Assembly: GCA_963739005.1 (NCBI GenBank)
Contig: CAVTYQ010000007.1
Coordinates: forward strand, 310,001 to 374,000
Length of the DNA: 64,000 nt
Reading direction: 5' to 3'
DNA from: DASWJZ01 sp963739005
Lineage (GTDB): Bacteria > Pseudomonadota > Alphaproteobacteria > Rhizobiales > Afifellaceae
Position 1 is the stretch's first letter. Every line of letters starts with the position of its first letter. Shown piece by piece: positions 18,463 through 26,921 of this stretch. The notes under the pieces were generated by a model, which saw only the letters and a list, made by a program, of their open reading frames with translations, was not told the origin of the DNA and made no database searches. Position numbers and translations under genes: made by a program.

Positions 18463-19221
18463 ATGACGATCGATCAATTTCCGCCGGCGCTCCGGCTCAG
18501 CGGGCTGAGCAAATGCTTCGCACGGCCCGCGGTCGACGCGCTCGACCTGACGCTTCATGCCGGCGAATTCTATTCGCTGCTCGGGCCGAACGGCGCCGGC
18601 AAGACGACGACGCTTCGGATGGTGGCGGGGCTCCTGAAGCCGGACGCCGGGGCGATCGAGGTCTTCGGCATCGACGCGCTCGCCGACCCGGTCGCGGCGA
18701 AGCGGATCATGGCGTGGGTCTCCGACGAGCCGATGATCTACGACAAGCTCACGCCCTACGAATATCTCGAATTCGTCGCCGGGCTCTGGGAGATCGAGCC
18801 GGCCGCCGCCAAGGAGCGCGCCGACGATCTGATCGGCTGGCTCGGCCTCGGGCCGCACGCCAACGAGCGCTGCGAGAGCTTCTCGAAAGGCATGCGCCAG
18901 AAGGTGGCGCTCGCCGGGGCGCTCGTGCACGACCCGCGCCTCATCATTCTCGACGAGCCGCTGACCGGCCTCGACGCGGGCTCGGCGCGGCAGGTGAAGG
19001 ACGTGCTCCTCTCGCGCGTCCGCGCCGGCAACACGGTGGTGATGACGACGCACATCCTGGAAGTCGCCGAGCGCATGGCGGAGCGGATCGGCGTCATCGC
19101 CACGGGTCGCTTGATCGCCGAAGGTACGCTCGAAGAGCTTCGCCTCAAGGCCGGGCGGCAGAACAGCAATCTCGAGGACATCTTCCTGACGCTCGTCGCC
19201 GAGCGGGCTGCGGCGGCATGA
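18463..19221 (+). CDS. ABC transporter ATP-binding protein
   Basis: 252 residues. Walker A is GPNGAGKTTT, the signature is SFSKGMRQK, and Walker B is LIILDEPLTGLD. This is the CcmA/ABC-2 exporter type. The start at ATG 18463 begins MTIDQFPPALRLSGLSKCF; the open frame extends upstream but lacks family similarity there. The stop overlaps the permease start (ATGA), so the two form a translationally coupled exporter. The substrate is not indicated. Confidence 0.9.
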   Translation: MTIDQFPPALRLSGLSKCFARPAVDALDLTLHAGEFYSLLGPNGAGKTTTLRMVAGLLKPDAGAIEVFGIDALADPVAAKRIMAWVSDEPMIYDKLTPYEYLEFVAGLWEIEPAAAKERADDLIGWLGLGPHANERCESFSKGMRQKVALAGALVHDPRLIILDEPLTGLDAGSARQVKDVLLSRVRAGNTVVMTTHILEVAERMAERIGVIATGRLIAEGTLEELRLKAGRQNSNLEDIFLTLVAERAAAA

Positions 19222-20741
19222 GCGCGCCGGGCTCGCTCGCCTGGATCGCGCGTCACGAGTTGCGCCTTTCGTGGCGCGACTGGGTCGGCATGATGACGGG
19301 CGGACGACGCGCGCGGCTGCCGTTCGTCGTTCTCGTCTTCATCGCCATCGCGATCGGCATGCATTGGCTCGCCTATCACCTGATCGGGCCATCGGCGCCG
19401 TCGGGCGTGAACCCGGATCGCCCGACGCTGATCCTCGTGACGGGCTGCGCGATGCTTTCCTGGTCGCTGACGCTGTCGCAGGCGATGGAGATGGTGACGC
19501 GCGCCTTCTACGCGCGCGCCGACCTCGACCTCGTGCTTTCCTCGCCGATCTCGGCGCGCAAGGTCTTCGCCGTCAGGATCGCGGCGATTGCCTTCTCCAC
19601 GACGGCGCTCGCCGTTCCGCTCGCAGCACCTTTCATCGACGCGCTCGCCTATTCCGGCGGCGCCCGCTGGCTCGGCGCCTACGGCGTCGTGGTGGCGATG
19701 GGAATGGTGGCCTCGGCGCTTGCCATGGCACTGACGATGGCGCTCTTCCGCACGCTCGGAGCGCGGCGGACGCGGCTTGTCGCGCAGATCATCGCGGCGG
19801 TCGTCGGCGCGGTATTCGTCATCGGCGTGCAGGCGCTTGCGATCCTCTCGACCAACACGCTGTCACGCTTCGCCGCCCTGCAGTCGAACACGCTGAAGGC
19901 ATTCGCGCCAGGCGATGCAAGCCCGTTCTGGTGGCCGGCGCGCGCGATCATGGGCGACGTTCCCGCGCTCATTGGCGTGCTCATCGTGGGCGCGGCGCTT
20001 CTTGCAGTGGCGATGCTCGCCTTCTCCGGCCGCTTCGCCGAGAACGCGACCGCGGCGGCGGGCATCTCGGCGACCACGATCCGGCAAAGGCGGCGGAGCG
20101 GCGTGTTCCGCCCGGCCTCGCCCGCGGGTGCGCTCAGGCGCAAGGAATGGACGCTGCTTCGGCGCGATCCGTGGCTCGTCTCGCAGACGCTCATGCAGGT
20201 GCTCTATCTGCTCCCCCCTGCCCTCCTCCTCTGGCGGAATTTCGGGCAAAGCGGCGAGGCGCTGCTCGTGCTCGTGCCGGTCTTCGTCATGGCCGCCGGC
20301 CAGCTCGCCGGCGGTCTCGCCTGGCTCGCGGTCTCCGGCGAGGACGCGCCGGACCTCGTCGCATCCGCGCCGGTGCCGGAGCGCACAATCCTTCGCGCCA
20401 AGATGGAAGCCGTCCTCGGCGGCGTCTTCGCGGTGCTCGCGCCGGTGATCCTCATACTTGCCTTCACCGCGCCGTTCTACGCGGTGGTCGCCTGCCTCGG
20501 CATTCTGATCGCCGCCGGCTCGGCGACGATGATCCAGCTCTGGTTCCGCAAGCAGGCGAAGCGCAGTCACTTCCGCCGCCGGCAGACGTCGTCGCGCGTC
20601 GCGACATTCGCGGAAGCCTTCTCGTCGATCTCGTGGGCCGCGACGGCTGGTCTCGCGGCCTCGGGAAGCTGGGCCGCACTTGCACCTGCGGTGATCGCCT
20701 TCGGCATTCTCGGCGGCGCCCGCGCGATCCGTCCGCGCTAG
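19218..20741 (+). CDS. ABC exporter permease, ABC-2 type
   Basis: 507 residues with about ten hydrophobic segments (e.g. LPFVVLVFIAIAIGMHWL, LLVLVPVFVMAAGQLAGGLA), the membrane partner of the upstream ATPase. It starts at ATG 19218 inside the ATPase stop. The arrangement of N-terminal helices, a cytosolic loop with RRKEW-like basic motifs and further helices resembles large ABC-2 permeases of unknown substrate. The stop codon overlaps the stop of the convergent DUF971 gene by the palindrome CTAG. Confidence 0.85.
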   Translation: MSAPGSLAWIARHELRLSWRDWVGMMTGGRRARLPFVVLVFIAIAIGMHWLAYHLIGPSAPSGVNPDRPTLILVTGCAMLSWSLTLSQAMEMVTRAFYARADLDLVLSSPISARKVFAVRIAAIAFSTTALAVPLAAPFIDALAYSGGARWLGAYGVVVAMGMVASALAMALTMALFRTLGARRTRLVAQIIAAVVGAVFVIGVQALAILSTNTLSRFAALQSNTLKAFAPGDASPFWWPARAIMGDVPALIGVLIVGAALLAVAMLAFSGRFAENATAAAGISATTIRQRRRSGVFRPASPAGALRRKEWTLLRRDPWLVSQTLMQVLYLLPPALLLWRNFGQSGEALLVLVPVFVMAAGQLAGGLAWLAVSGEDAPDLVASAPVPERTILRAKMEAVLGGVFAVLAPVILILAFTAPFYAVVACLGILIAAGSATMIQLWFRKQAKRSHFRRRQTSSRVATFAEAFSSISWAATAGLAASGSWAALAPAVIAFGILGGARAIRPR

Positions 20742-21089
20742 CGCGACAGGCCTTTCGCTTTCAGCTCTTCGAGATAGCCGGCCCAGCGCTCGCCGTGTTC
20801 GCGGCCGAGCTTCAGGAGGTAGCCCCAGGCATAGATGCCGGTGTCGTGTGTGTCGTCGAAGTGGAGGCGCACTGCGTAGTTGCCGACCGGCTCGACAGTC
20901 CTGATCGTCACATTGGCCTTGCCGCCGACGGTCTTCCGCTCGGCCGGCGAATGGCCCTGCACCTCAGCCGAAGGCGAGAAAACGCGGAGATATTCGGCGG
21001 GAAGCGCGTGGCTTTCACCAACGTCGAACGCCACCGTCAGCGTGCGGCGGTCCTTCGACAGGCGAAGCTCGGTCGGCCAGGGATCCACG
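20738..21089 (-). CDS. DUF971 (gamma-butyrobetaine hydroxylase N-domain-like) protein
   Basis: About 116 residues with the DUF971 pattern: WPTELRLSKDRRTLTVAFD at the start, EYLRVFSPSAEVQGH in the middle, and FDDTHDTGIYAWGYL near the end. The family is found alone or near Mrp-type Fe-S proteins, and an Fe-S link is suspected. I chose GTG 21089, which leaves 13 bases to the arsR stop. A GTG at 21148 would add a basic 20-residue leader and overlap arsR by 46 bases. It reads in the same direction as arsR and may share its transcript. Confidence 0.8.
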
Positions 21090-21102
21090 CTGGCTCGCTC
21101 GG

Positions 21103-21531
21103 CTACTTTCGTTTTCCGCTGGCGGCGGCGCTGCCTGAGCAGCCACACCCCTTCTGCTGCTGTTCGCCGACCAATCCACAGAGCTCCGGATGCCCGTCGC
21201 AGCAGTCGTGCACGAGGAACCCGATCAGGTCGTGCATGGTCCCGATGCTGGCGCGGTAGACGATCGAGCGACCGACGCGCGCGCCGCGCACAAGGCCGGC
21301 GCGCGCCAAGATGCTGAGATGCGTCGAAAGCGTGTTCTGCGGACAGCCGAGCGCCTCCGCGATTGCGCCTGCAGAAAGGCCATCAGGCTCGCGCCGCATG
21401 AGCAGGCGCAGCACTTCGAGCCGCGTCGGCTGCCCGAGCGCGGCGAAGGCCGCCATGGCGAACGGGGCGGACATGGTGTCAGCCGATGGCTGGCTGAGAT
21501 GACCGACGACGGCCAGTTTGGCGGGCGACAT
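21103..21531 (-). CDS. ArsR/SmtB-family metalloregulator, divergent from aioBA
   Basis: 142 residues. The start at ATG 21531 (MSPAKLAVVG) is set by a strong AGGAGG 3 bases upstream. The winged helix-turn-helix spans FAALGQPTRLEVLRLLM through CPQNTLSTHLSILARAGLV. The C-terminus is Cys-rich (HDCCDGHPELC and KGCGCSG), plausible As(III)-binding sites. ArsR proteins normally repress and release DNA when arsenite binds. Divergence from aioBA with a palindrome between makes aioBA and itself likely targets. An ArsR-type regulator (AioF) of an aio operon has been described in Thiomonas; the usual AioXSR system is not in this window. Confidence 0.88.
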   Translation of the reverse strand: MSPAKLAVVGHLSQPSADTMSAPFAMAAFAALGQPTRLEVLRLLMRREPDGLSAGAIAEALGCPQNTLSTHLSILARAGLVRGARVGRSIVYRASIGTMHDLIGFLVHDCCDGHPELCGLVGEQQQKGCGCSGSAAASGKRK

Positions 21532-21617
21532 GAGCCTCCTTTCAGCACGTGAGTCCATCATCGTCCACAACCGTGAGACTTAGGTGACAACGGCCGAACG
21601 ATCTACTAACGTTCATT

Positions 21618-21631
21618 TCGAGAAATCTCGA
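21618..21631. promoter_or_regulatory. Candidate ArsR operator in the arsR-aioB intergenic region
   Basis: TCGAGA-AA-TCTCGA is a perfect 6-bp inverted repeat. It sits in the only AT-rich part of the divergent region, next to ATTTATAGATAAAA, which could be the aioB promoter -10. It is 36 bases upstream of the aioB start. ArsR operators are often short palindromes of this kind. Binding is inferred. Confidence 0.5.
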
Positions 21632-21667
21632 TTTATAGATAAAACGAGTCGGAAAAGGGAGGACGTC

Positions 21668-22186
21668 ATGAAGCGATGCGACGCAATGGTCGACGTCGGC
21701 CGTCGGCAGTTCCTCAAGGGCGGCGCGGTCATGGCCGCCGGCGCGGCAGCCGCCAGTGCGCTTACCAGCCCGGCGCGCGCGCAAAGCGCGGCGCGGGTCG
21801 CCTATCCCTCCGATCGCCTGGCAAATGTCGCCGACCTGAAGGTCAACGAAGCGGTCACCGTTGCTTATCCGGACGCCGACGCGCCCGGCGTGCTCCTGAA
21901 GCTCGGCACCAAGGTTCCGGGCGGCGTCGGGCCCGACGGCGACATCGTCGGCTTCACCACCGTTTGCCCGCATAAGGGCTTTCCCCTCGCCTTCAACAGC
22001 GACGACCGCACGCTGAATTGCCCCGGCCACTATTCGCGCTTCGATCCCGAGAAGGGCGGCCTGCAAATCTGGGGCCAGGCAACGCAGAACCTCCCGCAAT
22101 ACACGCTGCGGATCGACGAGAAGGGCGACATCTACGCCGAAGGCGTGGACGAGCTCCTCTACGGCCGCCTGTCCAACGTGCTTTAG
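21668..22186 (+). CDS. aioB: Arsenite oxidase small (Rieske) subunit
   Basis: 172 residues. ATG 21668 follows GGGAGG by 4 bases. The twin-arginine signal is RRQFLKGG (Arg12-Arg13) with a hydrophobic stretch and an AQS cleavage region, so it is exported folded to the periplasm, probably carrying AioA along. The Rieske [2Fe-2S] ligands are Cys100, His102, Cys118 and His121 (CPHKG and CPGHYSRFD). The extra disulfide cysteines of high-potential Rieske proteins are missing (Phe and Gly in their place), as reported for some rhizobial AioB proteins. It passes electrons from AioA to a cytochrome c. It lies 14 bases upstream of aioA. Confidence 0.95.
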   Translation: MKRCDAMVDVGRRQFLKGGAVMAAGAAAASALTSPARAQSAARVAYPSDRLANVADLKVNEAVTVAYPDADAPGVLLKLGTKVPGGVGPDGDIVGFTTVCPHKGFPLAFNSDDRTLNCPGHYSRFDPEKGGLQIWGQATQNLPQYTLRIDEKGDIYAEGVDELLYGRLSNVL

Positions 22187-22200
22187 AGGGAGGATCGAAC

Positions 22201-24660
22201 ATGGCTTACAAGCGTCAGATCGACCGGCTGCCGATCATCCCGGCGAACGCCAAGGTCCACAATGTCACCTGCCACTACTGCATCGTCGGCTGCGGCTATC
22301 ACGCCTACAGCTGGGACGTGAACACGGAGGGCGGCACGGCGCCCGGCGACAACGTCTTCGGCGCCGATCTCTCGAAGCAGCAGGACGCAATGACGGCGAA
22401 CTGGTACTCGCCGTCGATGTACAACATCGTCAAGCAGGACGGCAAAGACGTCCACATCGTCATCAAGCCCGATCCCGAATGCTCGGTGAATTCCGGGCTC
22501 GGCTCGATCCGCGGCGCCCGCATCGCCGAGATGAGCTACAGCCGGCAGCGCAACACGCAGTTGCAGCGCCTCACCGATCCGATGGTGTGGCGTTACGGCC
22601 AGATGCAGCCGACGAGCTGGGACGACGCGCTCGACCTCGTCGCCCGCGTCACGGCAGCAGTCATCAACGAGCAGGGCGAGGACGGGCTCTTCGTCTCCGC
22701 CTTCGACCACGGCGGCGCCGGCGGCGGCTACGAGAACACCTGGGGCACCGGCAAGCTCTATTTCGGCGCCATGAAGGTGAAGAACATCCGCATCCACAAT
22801 CGCCCGGCCTACAATTCGGAGGTGCATGCGACCCGCGACATGGGGGTCGGCGAACTCAACAACTGCTACGAGGACGCCGAGCTTGCCGACACGCTCTTCG
22901 CGGTCGGCACCAATGCGCTCGAGACGCAGACCAACTACTTCCTGAATCACTGGGTGCCCAACTTGCGCGGCACTTCGATGGACAAGAAGAACGCTCAGCT
23001 TCCGGGCGAGCCGCATGAGCCGGCCCGCATCGTCATCGTCGACCCGCGTCGCACGGTGACGGCAAATGCCTGCGAGACGGAAGCGGGCAAGGACCGCGTG
23101 CTGCATCTCGCAATCAATTCGGGCACCGACCTCGCGCTCTTCAATGCGCTGCTGACCTACATCGCCGACCAGGGCTGGACCGACAGCGAGTTCATCGCGG
23201 CGTCCACCAACGATTTCGACAAGGCGCGCGATGCCAATCGCACGACGCTCGACGAAGCCGCGGCGATCACCGGACTTGCCCCCGGCGACATCGTCAAGGC
23301 GGCCGAGTGGATTGCAAAGCCGAAGGAGGGCGGCGCGCGCCGACGGACGATGTTCGCCTACGAGAAGGGCCTGATCTGGGGGAACGACAACTACCGCACC
23401 AACGCGGCGCTGGTGAACATCGCTCTCGCCACCGGCAATATCGGCCGTCCGGGCGGCGGCTGCGTGCGCATGGGCGGTCACCAGGAAGGCTACGTCCGGC
23501 CCGACTATCCCGGCCCGCGCCCTGCCCCCTACATCGATCAGCTGCTGATCGGCGGCCAGGGCGGCGTGCACCACATCTGGGCCTGCGACCACTATAAGAC
23601 GACGCTGAACGCGCTCGCATTCAAGCGCCGCTACAAGGAGCGCACCGACATGGTGAAGGACGCCATGTCGAACGTGCCCTACGGCGATCGCGCCGCAATG
23701 GTCGAGGCCATCATGGTCGCCATCCGCGCCGGCGGGCTGTTCTCGGTCGACGTCGACATCATACCGGCCAAGATCGGCCAGGCGAGCCACGTCTGGCTGC
23801 CGGCGGCGACGTCGGGGGAAATGAACCTCACCTCGATGAACGGCGAGCGGCGCATGCGGCTGACCGAGCGCTACATGGACCCGCCCGGACAGGCGATGCC
23901 CGATTGCCTGATCGCCGCACGCCTTGCCAACAATCTCGAGCGCGTGTTCCGCGAGCTCGGCAAGGCGTCCTACGCCGACCAGTTCAAAGGCTTCGACTGG
24001 CAGACGGAGGAAGACGCCTTCACGGACGGCTACCACGCCAACGCCAGCGGCGGGGAGTTCGTCACCTACGAGCGGCTCCGCGCCATGGGGACAAACGGCT
24101 TCCAAGAGCCGGCGACCGCGTTCGAGAATGGCAAGATCGTCGGCACCCAACGCCTCTATACGGACGGCAAGTTCGGCGGCAAGGACGGCAAAGCGACCTT
24201 CTTCGAGGCGCAGTGGCGAGGACTTCAGGCAGAAGGCAAACAGGCGGAGAAGGACGGCTTCGCCTTCCTGATCAACAACGGCCGCACCAACCACGTGTGG
24301 CAGAACGCCTATCTCGATCAGGAAGAAGAGCTCGTGATGGACCGCTGGCCCTATCCCTTCATTCAGATGAACCCGGCCGACATGGACGAGCTCGGCGTCA
24401 AGGAAGGCGATCTCGTCGAGATCTACAACAACAATGGCTACACGCAGGCCATGGTCTATCCGACGCCAACCGCGAAGCCGAAAGAGACCTTCATGCTCTT
24501 CGCCTATCCGACGGGCGTGCAGGGCAACGTCGTCTCCAAAGGGGTGAACGAGCTCATCATCCCGAATTACAAGCAAACCTGGGGAAATATCCGCAAGATC
24601 GCCGACGCGCCCGAGGGCGTGCGGCACTTGACCTTCAAAAGCCAGGAATACAGAGTCTAG
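22201..24660 (+). CDS. aioA: Arsenite oxidase large (molybdopterin) subunit
   Basis: 819 residues, close to the family length of about 820-845. ATG 22201 follows GGGAGG. It oxidises As(III) to As(V) in the periplasm using Mo-bis(MGD). The [3Fe-4S] motif C-x2-C-x3-C (CHYCIVGC, Cys24/27/31) lacks the fourth Cys of most DMSO-reductase-family enzymes, as is typical of AioA. Other landmarks are PECSVNSGLGSIRGARI, NIGRPGGGCVRMGGHQEGY and LINNGRTNHVWQNAY. It has no signal peptide and should be co-exported with AioB. A GC-rich hairpin follows 13 bases after the stop. Confidence 0.96.
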   Translation: MAYKRQIDRLPIIPANAKVHNVTCHYCIVGCGYHAYSWDVNTEGGTAPGDNVFGADLSKQQDAMTANWYSPSMYNIVKQDGKDVHIVIKPDPECSVNSGLGSIRGARIAEMSYSRQRNTQLQRLTDPMVWRYGQMQPTSWDDALDLVARVTAAVINEQGEDGLFVSAFDHGGAGGGYENTWGTGKLYFGAMKVKNIRIHNRPAYNSEVHATRDMGVGELNNCYEDAELADTLFAVGTNALETQTNYFLNHWVPNLRGTSMDKKNAQLPGEPHEPARIVIVDPRRTVTANACETEAGKDRVLHLAINSGTDLALFNALLTYIADQGWTDSEFIAASTNDFDKARDANRTTLDEAAAITGLAPGDIVKAAEWIAKPKEGGARRRTMFAYEKGLIWGNDNYRTNAALVNIALATGNIGRPGGGCVRMGGHQEGYVRPDYPGPRPAPYIDQLLIGGQGGVHHIWACDHYKTTLNALAFKRRYKERTDMVKDAMSNVPYGDRAAMVEAIMVAIRAGGLFSVDVDIIPAKIGQASHVWLPAATSGEMNLTSMNGERRMRLTERYMDPPGQAMPDCLIAARLANNLERVFRELGKASYADQFKGFDWQTEEDAFTDGYHANASGGEFVTYERLRAMGTNGFQEPATAFENGKIVGTQRLYTDGKFGGKDGKATFFEAQWRGLQAEGKQAEKDGFAFLINNGRTNHVWQNAYLDQEEELVMDRWPYPFIQMNPADMDELGVKEGDLVEIYNNNGYTQAMVYPTPTAKPKETFMLFAYPTGVQGNVVSKGVNELIIPNYKQTWGNIRKIADAPEGVRHLTFKSQEYRV

Positions 24661-24673
24661 CGAGCGATTTCGG

Positions 24674-24699
24674 GCCGCGCCGCCGCCTTGCGGCGCGGC
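24674..24699. terminator. Hairpin after aioA, probable terminator
   Basis: GCCGCGCCGC-CGCCTT-GCGGCGCGGC is a perfect 10-bp stem with a 6-base loop. There is no T run, so it may end aioBA transcription only partly and let some read through into moaA. Confidence 0.6.
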
Positions 24700-24713
24700 A
24701 CCTTCCACCCCAG

Positions 24714-25769
24714 ATGAAAGCAGATTCGGGAGACCTCGTGAGGCAGGATTTCGCCGCTGCGGAGACTGGCGCGCCCGGGATGATCGATCCCTTCGGGCGG
24801 GCGATCACCTATTTGCGCGTGTCGGTGACCGATCGCTGCGACTTCCGCTGCGTCTATTGCATGGCGGAGGACATGACCTTCCTGCCCAGGAAGGACCTCC
24901 TCACGCTCGAAGAGCTCGACCGGCTCTGCACCGCCTTCATCGAGAAGGGCGTCAGGAAGATCAGGATCACCGGCGGCGAGCCGCTCGTCCGCCGCAACAT
25001 CATGAACCTTTTCGAGGCGCTGGGCCGGCATCTTGAAACGGGCGCGCTCGACGAGCTGACGCTCACCACCAACGGCTCGCAGCTCACGCGCTTCGCCGAG
25101 CAACTGAAGGCGGCAGGTGTCCGCCGCATCAACGTCTCGCTCGACACGCTCGATCCGCAGAAATTCAAGGCGATCACCCGCTGGGGCGATTTCGACAAGG
25201 TGATGGGCGGCATCCGCGCGGCGCAGGCCGCGGGGCTTTCGATCAAGCTCAACGCGGTCGCGCTGAAAGGCGTGAACGAGGACGAGATCCCCGAGATGAT
25301 CCGCTTCGCGCATGGCGAAGGCATGGATCTGACACTGATCGAGACCATGCCGATGGGCGACATCGACGGCGACAGAACCGACCAGTATCTGCCGCTTTCG
25401 CTGGTGCGGGCGCGGCTCGCCGAGCGCTTCATGCTTGAGGACCTCGACTACAAGACCGGCGGCCCGGCGCGCTACGTGCGCGTGAAGGAGACCGGCGGGC
25501 GGCTCGGCTTCATCACCCCGCTCACGCACAATTTCTGTGAGAGCTGCAACCGCGTCCGCATCACCTGCACGGGCACGCTCTTCATGTGCCTCGGTCAGAA
25601 CGACGCCGCGGACCTCCGCGCGCCGCTCCGCGCCTCGGAAGGAAACGATCTCCTCGCCGACGCCATCGACGAGGCGATCGGGCGCAAGCCGAAGGGCCAC
25701 GACTTCGTCATCGACCGGCGCACCAAGGCGCCCGCCGTGTCCCGGCACATGAGCGTCACCGGCGGCTGA
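24714..25769 (+). CDS. moaA: GTP 3',8-cyclase, molybdenum cofactor step 1
   Basis: 351 residues from ATG 24714. GTG 24738 (GGGAG upstream) and ATG 24780 (MIDPFGRAITYLRV) are alternative starts. It is a radical-SAM enzyme converting GTP to 3',8-cH2GTP. The N-terminal [4Fe-4S] motif is C-x3-C-x2-C (CDFRCVYC, Cys42/46/49). The C-terminal cluster is C-x2-C-x13-C (Cys275/278/292). The C-terminal GG tail needed for activity is present (VTGG). Its place behind aioBA suggests support for cofactor supply to arsenite oxidase and, later in the window, xanthine dehydrogenase. Confidence 0.95.
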   Translation: MKADSGDLVRQDFAAAETGAPGMIDPFGRAITYLRVSVTDRCDFRCVYCMAEDMTFLPRKDLLTLEELDRLCTAFIEKGVRKIRITGGEPLVRRNIMNLFEALGRHLETGALDELTLTTNGSQLTRFAEQLKAAGVRRINVSLDTLDPQKFKAITRWGDFDKVMGGIRAAQAAGLSIKLNAVALKGVNEDEIPEMIRFAHGEGMDLTLIETMPMGDIDGDRTDQYLPLSLVRARLAERFMLEDLDYKTGGPARYVRVKETGGRLGFITPLTHNFCESCNRVRITCTGTLFMCLGQNDAADLRAPLRASEGNDLLADAIDEAIGRKPKGHDFVIDRRTKAPAVSRHMSVTGG

Positions 25770-25896
25770 CGGCGTGCCGGTTATCTAGCCGGCTATCGAA
25801 CTTTTCCATTCCGAAACCATACCGCCAGTAGTTTCGGCGAGCCTTCCGCTGTGGGCTTCGATTTGTTAGAGCCCGCATCTTCTCTTGCCGAATCCC

Positions 25897-26919
25897 ATGC
25901 TTCCAGACCAATCCACCGGTGAGGCCGATCACGGCCAAGCGTCTGATGCTTGCGCTACCGCAAGTGGTCGCGTGGCGGCGAAGGCGCACCCCCCTGCCGC
26001 GCCGGTCGACGACGTGCTGCGCGGGATCACGGTGATGATCGGATCGCAGCTCGTCTTTTTGCTCAACGACACCTTCGTCAAGCTGAGCAGCGACACGCTG
26101 CCGATGGGCGAGATCATCTTCCTGCGCGGTCTCGTCGCGTTCGCCCTGATCGGCGGACTCGTCTTCGCGCTCGGTCTGCACCGGAAGCTTGCGATGCTCG
26201 CCAACCGGCTGGTCGCGTTCCGCGTGGCCGGCGAGCTCGGCGCGACGGCGTTCTACATCGTCGCGCTGATCCACATGCCGATCGCAAATGTCATCATCAT
26301 CTTCCAGGCGGTGCCGCTCGTCGTCACCGCCGGCGCCGCGCTCTTCCTCGGCGAGGCGGTCGGCTGGCGGCGCTGGGCGGCGATCGGCGTCGGCTTCGTC
26401 GGCGTCCTCATCGTGGTCAGGCCGGGCCCTTCCGGTTTCGACATCTACGCGCTCTTCGTCCTCGCCTCCGTGCTCTTCGTCACCATGCGCGACCTGACCA
26501 CGGGCGCACTCCCGAAAGCGATCCCGACGCTTCTCGTGACGCTTGCCACGGCGGCCGCGGTGACCGTCATGGGCGGCTGCCTCGTCGCGGTCGAGGACTG
26601 GCGCGTTCCCGCGGCCGGCACGCTCGCCGAGCTCTGCGCGGCGGCGATCCTCCTTTCGATCGGCTACGCCGCGATCATCCTTGCGATGCGGCTTGGACAC
26701 ATGTCGGTGACCGCCTCATTCCGCTACATCGCGATCGTGTTCGCGATCATCTCCGGATATCTCGTCTGGGGCGACGTGCCGGACGGCCTGACGATCCTTG
26801 GAAGCCTGATCATCGTCGGCACCGGGCTCTACACGCTCTATCGCGAGCGCAAGCGCGCACGTGCCGGCGGTCCGCTCATCGCGGCGCCCGCCGCGATCGA
26901 CCCCCCGGCAGGCGGCTGA
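25897..26919 (+). CDS. EamA/DMT-family membrane transporter
   Basis: 340 residues from ATG 25897. A hydrophilic N-terminal extension of about 40 residues precedes ten predicted helices in two EamA repeats (e.g. IIFLRGLVAFALIGGLVFALGL and IGVGFVGVLIVV). Members export amino acids, nucleobases or other small metabolites; the substrate is unknown. The stop is followed two bases later by the next gene, so the two transporters are likely co-transcribed. Confidence 0.85.
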   Translation: MLPDQSTGEADHGQASDACATASGRVAAKAHPPAAPVDDVLRGITVMIGSQLVFLLNDTFVKLSSDTLPMGEIIFLRGLVAFALIGGLVFALGLHRKLAMLANRLVAFRVAGELGATAFYIVALIHMPIANVIIIFQAVPLVVTAGAALFLGEAVGWRRWAAIGVGFVGVLIVVRPGPSGFDIYALFVLASVLFVTMRDLTTGALPKAIPTLLVTLATAAAVTVMGGCLVAVEDWRVPAAGTLAELCAAAILLSIGYAAIILAMRLGHMSVTASFRYIAIVFAIISGYLVWGDVPDGLTILGSLIIVGTGLYTLYRERKRARAGGPLIAAPAAIDPPAGG

Positions 26920-26921
26920 GC

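Noticed and set aside
22201..24660. Formate dehydrogenase or nitrate reductase instead of arsenite oxidase
   Set aside because: The C-x2-C-x3-C motif without a fourth Cys and the Rieske partner gene point to AioA.
22183..24708. 841-codon reverse-strand ORF
   Set aside because: Antisense of aioA, which has clear cofactor motifs and a ribosome site.
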